From: JADFUZ01 sp034430415
Lineage (GTDB): Bacteria > Chloroflexota > Dehalococcoidia > GIF9 > AB-539-J10
Length of the DNA stretch: 12,112 bases
NCBI GenBank assembly: GCA_034430415.1
Contig: DAOUEN010000071.1
Location: forward strand, 1 to 12,112
Direction of reading: 5' to 3'
The notes beneath the pieces are model-generated. The model worked only from the letters and a program-made list of their open reading frames with translations, made no database searches and was not told the DNA's origin. This document shows positions 1 through 6,790 of the stretch, piece by piece (within the stretch, counting starts at the first letter, position 1; each line of letters starts with the position of its first letter). Made by a program: the position numbers and the translations under genes.

Positions 1-295
1 TGGGAATGATACCTCCCCCTATAACTGTTATATCCTCTGCTTTGCTCTCTTTCAGCAGATCAATCACTCGGGGGAACAAGTACATATGGGCACCGGAGAG
101 ACAGCTCAACCCAATCAGGTCAACGTCCTCCTGCAGAGCGGCATGGACGATTTGCTCTGGCGTCTGATGCAAGCCGCTGTATATGACCTCAAATCCGGCA
201 TCCCTGTAGGCCCGCGCCAGGATCTTCGCGCCCCTGTCATGCCCATCGAGCCCTGGTTTGGCAACAAGGATCCTCAGTTTTCTTCCCGAAGTCAT
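1..295 (-). CDS. Acyl-CoA mutase small subunit, B12-binding domain (3' partial)
   Basis: This is the stand-alone cobalamin-binding subunit of a methylmalonyl-CoA mutase-family enzyme. It partners with the large subunit encoded just upstream to hold adenosylcobalamin base-off, with a histidine as lower ligand. Translating the complement from the ATG at 293-295 gives 98 residues before the window edge. Visible are the DxHxxG motif (Asp17, His19, Gly22) within KPGLDGHDRGAK, the S-x-L motif (Ser64-Cys65-Leu66) and the start of the GG motif (Gly93-Gly95). These are the hallmarks of the Rossmann-like B12 domain. Family members are about 130-145 residues, so the C-terminal third is missing only because the window ends. 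The start lies 7 nt after the large-subunit stop, with AGGAG between them, so the two are translationally linked. A corrinoid protein of a methyltransferase is less likely, because those carry an extra helical domain and do not sit behind a mutase gene. Confidence 0.92.
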   Translation of the reverse strand, partial: MTSGRKLRILVAKPGLDGHDRGAKILARAYRDAGFEVIYSGLHQTPEQIVHAALQEDVDLIGLSCLSGAHMYLFPRVIDLLKESKAEDITVIGGGIIP

Positions 296-302
296 CTACT
301 CC

Positions 303-1985
303 TCACAGATGAACAGATGACTCCCGGTACTCCCCGAACACGTCCCTCCACACGTCACAGATCTCTTGCTCTGTGGCATATGCCTTCACTGTCTCCAGCA
401 CGTAAGGCATTATGTTCTTGTCCGTCTTACAAGCGGCGCGAAGGGTATTCAGGCTCTGAAGCGCTTTCCGGCTGTCCCTGGTTCTTTTCACCTCGATCGT
501 TCTCGCGATTTGCTCCTCTTCCAACTCCTCAGATATTTGAAGTAGCGGGGGATAGACATGTTCCCCGGTAGAGTACTTGTTCACGCCTATCACAACCTTC
601 TCACCCACCTCAATTTGCTGTTGGTAATGGTAGGCTGCGTCGGCAATTTCCCTTTGAGGAAAGCCCCTCTCAATGGCAGCGAGCATGCCGCCCATGTCAT
701 CTATCCTGTTGATGTATTCCCAGGCCCTCTCCTCTATCTCATTTGTCAGGGACTCCACAAAATAGGAGCCTGCCATCGGATCTATGGTATTGGCAACCCC
801 TATTTCATCAGCGATAATCTGCTGGGTGCGCAGGGCGATAGTGACCGCGAACTCGCTGGGCAAAGCCAAGGTCTCGTCCAGAGAGTTGGTGTGCAGAGAC
901 TGTGTCCCACCCATGACTGCTGCCAGAGCTTCGGCCGTAGTCCTGATGACATTGTTGTAAGGCTGCTGAGCGACAAGCGAGCAGCCCGCAGTCTGAGTGT
1001 GAAATCTCATCCACCAAGAACGAGGATCCTCAGCCTTGAACCTGTACCTCATTATCTTGGCCCACATCCTTCTGGCCGCCCTGAATTTCGCAATCTCCTC
1101 GAAGAAATCCAGGTGCGAGTTAAAGAAGAACGACAGGCGCGGGGCAAACGAGTCAACATCCAGCTTCTTCCGCTGGAGAACATCCTGCACATACGCTATC
1201 CCGTCCGCCAAGGTGAAAGCCAACTCCTGCACAGCGGTAGAGCCCGCCTCACGGATGTGATAGCCGCTAATACTGATGGTGTTCCACCTAGGGACATATT
1301 TGGCCCCGAATTCAACAGTGTCGCTGATCAGCCTTATCGATGGTTCCGGGGGAAGCATGAGGGTTTTCTGCGCGATGAATTCCTTGAGCATATCATTCTG
1401 GATCGTGCCCCCGATCTTGTCCCAGCCTATCCCGTTCTTCTCAGCGACAGCCAGGTACATAGCCCACAGCACAGGTGCAGGGGGATTAATGGTCATAGAT
1501 GTAGTGACGCCGTCGAGAGGGATTGAGTCTGTCAGGATCTCGAAATCCGTCAGAGTGTCGATTGCCACCCCACACCTCCCACACTCCCCCTTCGCCCTAG
1601 GACAATCGGAATCATAGCCCATCAACGTGGGGAAATCGAAGGCTGTGCTTAGCCCTGTCTCGCCCTGCCCCAGTAGTAGATGCCACCTCTTGTTAGTATC
1701 AGCCGCACTACCCATTCCCGAGAACATCCGAAAGGTCCACTCCCTACCACGATACATTGAAGGCTGACAGCCCCTAGTGAAGGGAAAGATGCCGGGGTAG
1801 CCTGTGTCACGGGCGAAATCCAGATCCTTGACGTCTTCCGGTGTATAGATCCTCTTCACTTCCACGTCGGAGACCGTGGAGAACCTCTCCATCCTCTCAG
1901 GCTTCTGTTCAACACTCCTCTCCAATTCCTTCTCCCACTCGTTTCCGCCTTTGCGCACCTGTCGTAATGTCCGCTGCGTGAACAT
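303..1985 (-). CDS. B12-dependent acyl-CoA mutase large subunit, isobutyryl-CoA mutase-like
   Basis: This 560-residue protein is the catalytic TIM-barrel subunit of the methylmalonyl-CoA mutase family, which performs radical 1,2-rearrangements of acyl-CoA carbon skeletons. Its length matches stand-alone large subunits that use a separate B12 subunit, here the next gene. Recognisable blocks are GLSTAFDFPT (111-120), SMTIN (163-167), GTIQND (193-198), SGYH with the catalytic-pocket His243, APRLSFF (281-287) and the C-terminal IGVNKY (466-471). Against the Propionibacterium enzyme (as I recall it) the numbering is offset by one at these sites. Tyr89 is replaced by Phe88 and Arg207 by Gln206, the pair that distinguishes isobutyryl-CoA mutase from methylmalonyl-CoA mutase. 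The substrate is therefore probably a non-carboxylated acyl-CoA (isobutyryl/butyryl, possibly pivalyl). The ATG at 1985 is chosen because a purine-rich AAGGGGAGG lies directly upstream. A TTG six codons earlier lacks a ribosome site. The family assignment is firm; the substrate is inferred. Confidence 0.9.
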   Translation of the reverse strand: MFTQRTLRQVRKGGNEWEKELERSVEQKPERMERFSTVSDVEVKRIYTPEDVKDLDFARDTGYPGIFPFTRGCQPSMYRGREWTFRMFSGMGSAADTNKRWHLLLGQGETGLSTAFDFPTLMGYDSDCPRAKGECGRCGVAIDTLTDFEILTDSIPLDGVTTSMTINPPAPVLWAMYLAVAEKNGIGWDKIGGTIQNDMLKEFIAQKTLMLPPEPSIRLISDTVEFGAKYVPRWNTISISGYHIREAGSTAVQELAFTLADGIAYVQDVLQRKKLDVDSFAPRLSFFFNSHLDFFEEIAKFRAARRMWAKIMRYRFKAEDPRSWWMRFHTQTAGCSLVAQQPYNNVIRTTAEALAAVMGGTQSLHTNSLDETLALPSEFAVTIALRTQQIIADEIGVANTIDPMAGSYFVESLTNEIEERAWEYINRIDDMGGMLAAIERGFPQREIADAAYHYQQQIEVGEKVVIGVNKYSTGEHVYPPLLQISEELEEEQIARTIEVKRTRDSRKALQSLNTLRAACKTDKNIMPYVLETVKAYATEQEICDVWRDVFGEYRESSVHL

Positions 1986-2030
1986 AGCCTCCCCTTTTGG
2001 CAAGCGCTACGTCGCTGCCTCTAGCAGGAT

Positions 2031-2059
2031 AATCTAGCCGATGCCATAGGCAAAGTCAA
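2031..2059 (-). promoter_or_regulatory. Sigma-70-type promoter of the mutase genes
   Basis: On the minus strand TTGACT (complement of 2054-2059) is followed after exactly 17 bp by TAGATT (complement of 2031-2036), giving 5/6 and 4/6 matches to consensus. Transcription would begin near 2024 and leave a leader of about 39 nt before the mutase ATG at 1985. This lets the mutase pair be expressed separately from the fatty-acid operon upstream. No terminator is visible between fabG and this point, so read-through may also contribute. Confidence 0.55.
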
Positions 2060-2060
2060 T

Positions 2061-2075
2061 TGCCTGGACCAGGCA
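2061..2075. promoter_or_regulatory. Perfect palindrome next to the mutase promoter (putative operator)
   Basis: TGCCTGGACCAGGCA is a perfect inverted repeat with 7-bp arms around a single central base. It lies one base upstream of the -35 hexamer of the mutase promoter. The one-base centre disfavours an RNA hairpin and suits a site for a dimeric DNA-binding regulator. The position fits an activator or a repressor that touches RNA polymerase. No regulator gene is present in the window and no second copy of the palindrome was seen. Confidence 0.45.
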
Positions 2076-2260
2076 GGTAATACCCTGTGACCCTATCGCC
2101 TCCACACGTAGACACAGAAGCCGCAGGACACAGGGAGACGGTGGCTTTCACAAGAGACACGGGAAAGACGCTGATGGTACCTGTATCGACTCCCCCACCT
2201 AGCGGCAGCGGAGAATGGGTTTCACTCCATCTTGACCGGGTAGCAGCGATCCATCCGAAC

Positions 2261-3010
2261 CTACATTCCCCCGTCTATGCCAATAACCTGCCCCGTGATA
2301 TACCCTGCTGCATCACTAGCCAGAAAAGCCACAAGCTCGGCCACCTCCTCCGGTTCCCCAGCGCGGCGTAGTGAAGTCATAGACAGAATAGAGTTCTTGA
2401 TCTCCGCAGATAGTACCTCTGTCATGCTGGTCCTGATAAAGCCGGGCGCCACGGCGTTTGCGGTAACGCCGCGGGAGCCCACCTCTCTCGCAATGCTCTT
2501 GGTAAAGGCTATTATCCCCCCCTTGGAGGCGGCGTAGTTGGTCTGTCCAGCATTGCCGATCACTCCGGCGATCGAGGCGACGCTGATGATGCGGCCCCAC
2601 CCCTGTCTTATCATGGACTTCAGTGCAAACTTGGTGCACAGATAGGTGCCCCGCAGGTTCACATCCAGCACATTATCCCAAGCGTCTTCGGACATCCGCA
2701 GCAACAGGTTATCCCTGGTAATGCCGGCATTATTCACCAAGACATCTATCTTGTCCCATCTATCGAGCACTCCCTGCACCATACCCTTCACCGCCTCACC
2801 ATCTCGAACATCGGCTTCAACCGAGAAGGCCTCCCCACCCAAACCAATGACCGTCTCGACCACGTTGTCAGCATCCAAGCGGTTCTGGTCATCAATAGCC
2901 ACGTAGTTAACCGCCACCCTGGAGCCGAGGCCAGCAAGCTTCAAGGCAATCGCTCTACCCATACCCCGGGAGGCACCGGTCACCAAAGCGACTCTACCCT
3001 CTAAGCCCAT
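2261..3010 (-). CDS. fabG: 3-oxoacyl-ACP reductase FabG
   Basis: FabG reduces 3-oxoacyl-ACP to (3R)-hydroxyacyl-ACP with NADPH, the first reduction of each fatty-acid elongation cycle, in the cytosol. The 249-residue product has a classical short-chain dehydrogenase layout. The cofactor loop TGASRGMG is at 11-18, NNAG at 93-96, and the catalytic residues are Asn118, Ser146, Tyr159 and Lys163. The stretch GVIGNAGQTNYAASKGG is typical of true FabG. The C-terminus ends in GQVIGIDGGM, as usual for the family. The start at 3010 is set by GGAGG (complement of 3015-3019) four bases upstream. An upstream extension to 3073 would overlap the fabF stop and adds a non-homologous leader. It is the last gene of the FAS operon, 52 nt after fabF. 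Confidence 0.95.
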   Translation of the reverse strand: MGLEGRVALVTGASRGMGRAIALKLAGLGSRVAVNYVAIDDQNRLDADNVVETVIGLGGEAFSVEADVRDGEAVKGMVQGVLDRWDKIDVLVNNAGITRDNLLLRMSEDAWDNVLDVNLRGTYLCTKFALKSMIRQGWGRIISVASIAGVIGNAGQTNYAASKGGIIAFTKSIAREVGSRGVTANAVAPGFIRTSMTEVLSAEIKNSILSMTSLRRAGEPEEVAELVAFLASDAAGYITGQVIGIDGGM

Positions 3011-3062
3011 TTCTCCTCCACATCCGTTTCCCAATTGCTCGCCGCGCAATAGCCCCAGAACG

Positions 3063-4295
3063 TCATTTGTCAAATCTCCTCAGCACCAGACAGCAGTTCT
3101 CACCGCCAAGCCCGAAGCTATTGCTCAAGCAGACATCCACCCGCGCCTGGCGAGCCACATTGGGAACATAGTCCAGGTCACACTCGGGGTCAGGGGTCTC
3201 ATAGTTTATCGTCGGGTGGATAATGCCCTTATTCATGATGAGTATGGAGGCAATACTCTCAATGGCGCCAGCAGCTGTAACTGAGTGACCAATCATAGAT
3301 TTGGTGGAGCTCACCGGAATCCTGTAGGCACGCTCCCCGAACACCATCTTGATCGCCTTCGTTTCATTGGGGTCGTTCAGACGCGTGCTAGTGCCGTGAG
3401 CATTGATATAGTCAACGTCCTTTGGCTTCACGCCAGCACTCTGCAGCGCTGTCTTCATGGCATACGCCTCTGCTTCAGGAGCAGGGGCAGTCTGGTCATA
3501 AGCGTCAAAAGACCAGCCGGCGCCGGCCACTTCAGCAAGTACGGGCGCCTCCCTTTTCTTGGCGTGCTCGTAGCTCTCCAGAACAAGAATCCCCGCCCCC
3601 TCCCCAAAAACAAAACCACTGCGGTTGAGATCAAACGGTCGGGAGGCCTTGGCCGGGTCCGGCTCCCGTGTCAGAGCTCCCAATATGTCCAAGCCAGCCA
3701 TACCAACCGGGGACAGGCTGGAATCGGAACCACCAGCTATCATCACGTCTGCGTAGCCCAGGCGGATGAAATTCATCGCCGTGCCTATAGCGTCTGCCCC
3801 GCTGGCACACAAGCTGTTGACGCTGGAGTTGGGACCTCTGGCCTCCAAGTACATGCCTATCTGCATCGACGCCGCGCTGGGACCCGACTTGGCGACAAAC
3901 AGAGGGTCGACTCTCCTCGGCCCCCGTTTCTGAAGTATCTCATTCTGCCTGACCATATAGTCGATGTCCACCATACAGCCAACACTAACTCCCACTCGTT
4001 CGGGGCATTCCTGAGTCATATCTAACTCGGCCGATCTTATGGCCTCCTTGGCTACGGCTATGGCAAAATGCACCGCCCTTGCATTCCTATCCACTATCTT
4101 TGGATCCATGTGTGCAGTGGCATCAAAGCCCTTTACCTCAGCGTCTACCTTCACATAGAACTTGCTGGCGTCAAAACGAGCAATGGGCCCAACTCCTGAT
4201 TTCCCGGCAACCAACCCTTCCCAGAACCTCTCGACACTCAATCCCAATGCGTTGACGGTGCCCATCCCAGTGACAACGACTTTCGGTATCTTCAT
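3063..4295 (-). CDS. fabF: 3-oxoacyl-ACP synthase II (FabF-type)
   Basis: This condensing enzyme extends acyl-ACP with malonyl-ACP and releases CO2. The 410-residue thiolase-fold protein carries nucleophile Cys163 (the same number as in E. coli FabF), His300 in NAHGTST, Lys332 and His337 in STKSMIGH, so the Cys-His-His triad is complete. The N-terminal VVVTGMGTVNALG is typical. Two positions are unusual. The nucleophile motif reads SLCASG instead of the common TACATG. The C-terminal glycine loop reads SFGLGGEN, with Leu396 at the position of the Phe gatekeeper (E. coli Phe400) and Glu399 for Thr. These could alter acyl-chain preference. Its ATG overlaps the fabL stop as ATGA (4292-4295), which implies coupled translation. 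A specialised or polyketide-type ketosynthase is possible, but the operon favours primary fatty-acid synthesis. Confidence 0.92.
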   Translation of the reverse strand: MKIPKVVVTGMGTVNALGLSVERFWEGLVAGKSGVGPIARFDASKFYVKVDAEVKGFDATAHMDPKIVDRNARAVHFAIAVAKEAIRSAELDMTQECPERVGVSVGCMVDIDYMVRQNEILQKRGPRRVDPLFVAKSGPSAASMQIGMYLEARGPNSSVNSLCASGADAIGTAMNFIRLGYADVMIAGGSDSSLSPVGMAGLDILGALTREPDPAKASRPFDLNRSGFVFGEGAGILVLESYEHAKKREAPVLAEVAGAGWSFDAYDQTAPAPEAEAYAMKTALQSAGVKPKDVDYINAHGTSTRLNDPNETKAIKMVFGERAYRIPVSSTKSMIGHSVTAAGAIESIASILIMNKGIIHPTINYETPDPECDLDYVPNVARQARVDVCLSNSFGLGGENCCLVLRRFDK

Positions 4296-5068
4296 GCCTG
4301 TTCTTGCCCTCCGGGAACAAAAGGAGCCACAGAGGTACCCCCATCGACAATAATTGTCTGCCCTCGAATCATGAAAGCCTCGTCGCTACACAGAAAAGCT
4401 ACCACGCTGGCTACGTCTTCAGGAGTCACCATCCTACCCACTGGTGTCGTCTGTTTGGTGTCCTTCACATACCCCTCCCGAATATAGAACTTCAGTGCTT
4501 CGGTGTTCACCGCAGAGGCAGACACAGCATTAACACAGATTCCTTTGGGAATCATCTCTATTGCCAGGTAGCGAGTCAACGCTTCCACAGCAGCCTTGGA
4601 CACGCCTACAGCGGCGTAGGTCGGCCACACAAATGTGGAACCCAGGCTGGAGATACTGACGATCTTCCCAGCCCTTCCCTCCATCAGCTTGGCCGCTCGC
4701 TGGGCGCAGAGCAAGAACGCCTTGGCATTGATATCCATGGTCCAATCCCAGGCCTTAACATCCACATCCAGGACAGGGCGACCTACACCAGAGGCAGCAT
4801 TACTGATAAAGATATCCAGGTGGCCGAACTTGTTGGCAATTGCGTCGAACATCTCATCGATTTTCGCTGGGTCGCCAACATTGGCCTTGATAACCTCAGC
4901 TCCCACCCCCAAAGCCTGGATATCCTTAGCTGTGTTCTCGGCTGTCTCACGGCGCCGGAAGTAGTTCACGACAATATCACAGCCCAGCGAAGCAAGCTTC
5001 AGAGCGGTTGCTCTACCAATTCCCCTACCACTGCCACTTACCAGGGCCAACTTTCCTTCGAGAGACAC
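4292..5068 (-). CDS. fabL: Enoyl-ACP reductase III (FabL-type SDR)
   Basis: FabL reduces trans-2-enoyl-ACP to acyl-ACP, the final step of each elongation cycle, usually with NADPH. The 258-residue protein is a short-chain dehydrogenase with cofactor motif SGSGRGIG (11-18) and a basic RRR at 38-40 after the second strand, suiting NADPH. The decisive feature is the active site: Tyr151 and Lys158 are separated by six residues (YAAVGVSK), the enoyl-reductase spacing, whereas FabG-type enzymes have three. Stretches such as KANVGDPAKIDEMF, NAASGVGRPV, WDWTMDINAKA and MIRGQTIIVDGG closely resemble Bacillus FabL as I recall it. The start is GTG at 5066-5068, with GAGG about seven bases upstream and only 2 nt after the acpP stop. 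The extra C-terminal tail (VAPFVPGGQEQA) is not informative. No FabI or FabK is present in the window. Confidence 0.88.
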   Translation of the reverse strand: MSLEGKLALVSGSGRGIGRATALKLASLGCDIVVNYFRRRETAENTAKDIQALGVGAEVIKANVGDPAKIDEMFDAIANKFGHLDIFISNAASGVGRPVLDVDVKAWDWTMDINAKAFLLCAQRAAKLMEGRAGKIVSISSLGSTFVWPTYAAVGVSKAAVEALTRYLAIEMIPKGICVNAVSASAVNTEALKFYIREGYVKDTKQTTPVGRMVTPEDVASVVAFLCSDEAFMIRGQTIIVDGGTSVAPFVPGGQEQA

Positions 5069-5070
5069 GA

Positions 5071-5316
5071 CTAAGCCTCATCCTTTTTCGCCGCCCGGCT
5101 TTCCACATAGCTGACAAAATCGCCGAAATTCTGAAATTTCTGCGCCTCCTCATCAGGGATCTCTATATCGAAGGCTTCTTCAACGGCTACCAGTGCTTGA
5201 ACTACGTCAAGGGAATCCGCCTTCATGTCCTTAAAAGTACTCTCCCTCGTGATAATGCTCTTGTCAACATGCGCAATCCTCGACACGATATCTCTTATTT
5301 GCTCTTCGACAGACAT
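5071..5316 (-). CDS. acpP: Acyl carrier protein
   Basis: This 81-residue acidic protein carries growing acyl chains on a 4'-phosphopantetheine arm through all steps of type II fatty-acid synthesis. The attachment serine is Ser35 in KADSLDVVQALVAVEEAF, the expected motif at the start of helix II, and length and charge match AcpP. The tail KKDEA is charged and probably disordered. The ATG at 5314-5316 has a strong GGAGG (complement of 5322-5326) five bases upstream, which overrides a longer in-frame extension reaching back into plsX. It lies 11 nt after plsX and 2 nt before fabL, so it is the central partner of every enzyme in this operon. Confidence 0.95.
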   Translation of the reverse strand: MSVEEQIRDIVSRIAHVDKSIITRESTFKDMKADSLDVVQALVAVEEAFDIEIPDEEAQKFQNFGDFVSYVESRAAKKDEA

Positions 5317-5327
5317 TCGTCCCTCCT

Positions 5328-6356
5328 TTACAGTTTGCCTTCTTTCTTGAATCTCTCCAGTTCCGGCTTCAAGGCACCGATGATATCCGCTACCACAGCT
5401 TTCTTGGCACCCGCTATGCCATGCGCTATGTGCGAAGCCCGACAAGCCCCATGAGCCACCCTGACGATACCGTTGACGCCCCATAGGATCCCACTACCTT
5501 CCTCCTCACCCTCGTATGACAACTTGGCTATGGGCAAAGTCTTATCGAACACCAGTTTGGCTATCCAGCCCAAGAGGGGATATCTCTTCAGCTTGTGTCT
5601 CATCCACCCCAGGGCGTAGTCTCCTATGCTTTCATAGAACTTGAGCAGAACGTTGCCCACAAATCCGTCGAGGACAATCACGTTAGCCTTCCCAGTCAGG
5701 ATATCGCTGCCTTCAATATTGCCAATGAAATTCACCCCGCTGTCTTCCAGAAGGTGGTAGCCTTCACGGACTAACTCGTTTCCCTTGCCCTCTTCAGCAC
5801 CTGTGCTCAGCAAGCCTACTGTGGGATTAGGAACACCTAGGAGTTTCCTGGCATAAACCGACCCAGCAACGGCAAATGCCACAAGCTGGTACGGTTTGCA
5901 ATCAACATTCGCTCCAAGGTCCATGAGCAATATGCCGGGGGCAAAGCTTCCAAAGCCCCCACCAATCGCCGGACGCTCCATTCCTTCGATCATACCCAGG
6001 TGCTGAACCGCGCTAACAGCAACCGCGCCTGAGGGACCAGCACTGATTATGGCATCGGCTTCGCCAGACTTGACCAGCTTCGTAGCTACGACTATGGAGC
6101 TATTGGGCTTGCGCCGAACTGCCGAGGCGGGCGGTTCCCCCTCTCTGATAACCTCGGTGGCTTCGGCAAGTCGTATGGGCAAACCAGAGCTGTCATGCCT
6201 GGCCAACTCCTCCTCCATAGCGTCCACCTGACCAACCAGCACTATCTCTACGTCCCCCTTCTGACCAGCAAGGACCGCTCCTTTGACAATCTCCTCAGGA
6301 GCGTAATCGCCACCCATAGCATCAACCGCTACGCATACCTTCCTGTCTTGAGCCAT
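5328..6356 (-). CDS. plsX: Phosphate acyltransferase PlsX
   Basis: PlsX converts acyl-ACP to acyl-phosphate, which PlsY uses to acylate glycerol-3-phosphate. It therefore links fatty-acid synthesis to phospholipid assembly and acts peripherally at the membrane. The 342-residue product begins with the diagnostic VAVDAMGGDYAPEEIVKGA. It continues with VIREGEPPASAVRRKPNSS, SAGPSGAVAVSA, LMDLGANVDCKP, LLSTGAEEGKGNELVREG, FIGNIEGSDIL, VIVLDGFVGNVLLKFYE and LWGVNGIVRVAHG, all standard PlsX blocks in the usual order. Length is normal. The ATG at 6354-6356 follows AGGGAAG. It starts 18 nt after the MaoC-like gene and is followed 11 nt later by acpP, its substrate carrier. The plsX-acpP adjacency is common in bacteria, often with fabH and fabD, which are absent here. 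Confidence 0.96.
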   Translation of the reverse strand: MAQDRKVCVAVDAMGGDYAPEEIVKGAVLAGQKGDVEIVLVGQVDAMEEELARHDSSGLPIRLAEATEVIREGEPPASAVRRKPNSSIVVATKLVKSGEADAIISAGPSGAVAVSAVQHLGMIEGMERPAIGGGFGSFAPGILLMDLGANVDCKPYQLVAFAVAGSVYARKLLGVPNPTVGLLSTGAEEGKGNELVREGYHLLEDSGVNFIGNIEGSDILTGKANVIVLDGFVGNVLLKFYESIGDYALGWMRHKLKRYPLLGWIAKLVFDKTLPIAKLSYEGEEEGSGILWGVNGIVRVAHGACRASHIAHGIAGAKKAVVADIIGALKPELERFKKEGKL

Positions 6357-6374
6357 CTTCCCTACTTTGGAGGT

Positions 6375-6785
6375 TTATTCCAGCCGAACCCGTGCCTCTC
6401 CTACAACAATCGCCTCGCCCTGTTGATTACGGCACTCGAGGCTGCACCTGGCGCATGACGTGCCTTCTTCCTCCTCAACAGACTCGACTTTCCCAGCAAC
6501 AGTCACGGTATCTCCAGGTCGTGCTGGCGCTTTGAAGCGCACAGAGAGCTTGCCACCAGAATTCCAACTCGTGCCGAAAGCCCGGGCCATCATATCCGAC
6601 ACATATGCCAGAATGAGCATGCCGTGGGCGATAGTGCCACCCAAGGGAGTCTGAACAGCGAAGGACTCATCTATGTGGATAGGGTTGAAGTCACCTGACG
6701 CCTCGGCGTAAAGGTTGATCTTCTCTTGAGTGATGCGCTTCACCACTGGAGGAAGAATCTGTCCCTGATGAATCTCTTCAATCAT
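6375..6785 (-). CDS. MaoC-like (3R)-hydroxyacyl-ACP dehydratase, catalytic hot-dog subunit
   Basis: This is a 136-residue single hot-dog protein with the hydratase-2 signature YAEASGDFNPIHIDE. Asp32 and His37 sit where the family's catalytic Asp/His pair lies, followed by GGTIAHGMLILAY, which lines the oxyanion helix. The family dehydrates or hydrates (3R)-hydroxyacyl thioesters. In a cluster with FabF, FabG, FabL and ACP, and with no FabZ or FabA in view, it most likely supplies the dehydration step of fatty-acid synthesis, comparable to mycobacterial HadB. An (R)-specific enoyl-CoA hydratase role is the main alternative. It starts 5 nt after the preceding hot-dog gene with only a weak ribosome site, which suggests coupled translation and a heteromeric complex. 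The hot-dog assignment is strong; the ACP substrate is inferred from context. Confidence 0.85.
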   Translation of the reverse strand: MIEEIHQGQILPPVVKRITQEKINLYAEASGDFNPIHIDESFAVQTPLGGTIAHGMLILAYVSDMMARAFGTSWNSGGKLSVRFKAPARPGDTVTVAGKVESVEEEEGTSCARCSLECRNQQGEAIVVGEARVRLE

Positions 6786-6790
6786 CGTCT

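Larger units (their letters stand above)
2004..2260. other. Intergenic region between fabG and the mutase genes
   Basis: This stretch holds the mutase promoter and the 15-bp palindrome near its left end. In the rest (about 2080-2260) I see no terminator hairpin, RNA gene or convincing coding region. A plus-strand open frame at 2087-2371 runs antisense into fabG and has no family features or ribosome site. Absence of a terminator means that fatty-acid operon transcripts may continue into the mutase genes. Confidence 0.5.

Noticed and set aside
558..1526. Long plus-strand open frame (322 codons) antisense to the mutase gene
   Set aside because: The opposite strand encodes a full-length, motif-rich mutase. 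The antisense translation has no recognisable domain and is a by-product of that gene's codon pattern.
303..1985. Calling the mutase a methylmalonyl-CoA mutase
   Set aside because: The two carboxylate-binding residues are replaced by Phe and Gln, so only the family name is supported, not that substrate.
1986..2003. Longer mutase start at a TTG six codons upstream
   Set aside because: The TTG has no ribosome site, whereas the ATG at 1985 follows AAGGGGAGG, and the extra residues are not family-like.
2087..2371. Plus-strand 94-codon open frame in the fabG-mutase gap
   Set aside because: It runs antisense into fabG, lacks a ribosome site and domain features, and its composition is not protein-like.
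3011..3073. N-terminal extension of FabG overlapping the fabF stop
   Set aside because: The extension is not seen in FabG proteins, and the internal ATG at 3010 has a strong GGAGG.
4292..5068. Calling the second SDR a duplicate FabG
   Set aside because: Tyr151 and Lys158 have the six-residue spacing of enoyl reductases, and the sequence closely follows FabL.
5317..5484. Upstream in-frame extension of the acyl carrier protein into plsX
   Set aside because: The extension is a shadow of plsX in another frame, and the ATG at 5316 has an excellent Shine-Dalgarno and gives a standard ACP length.
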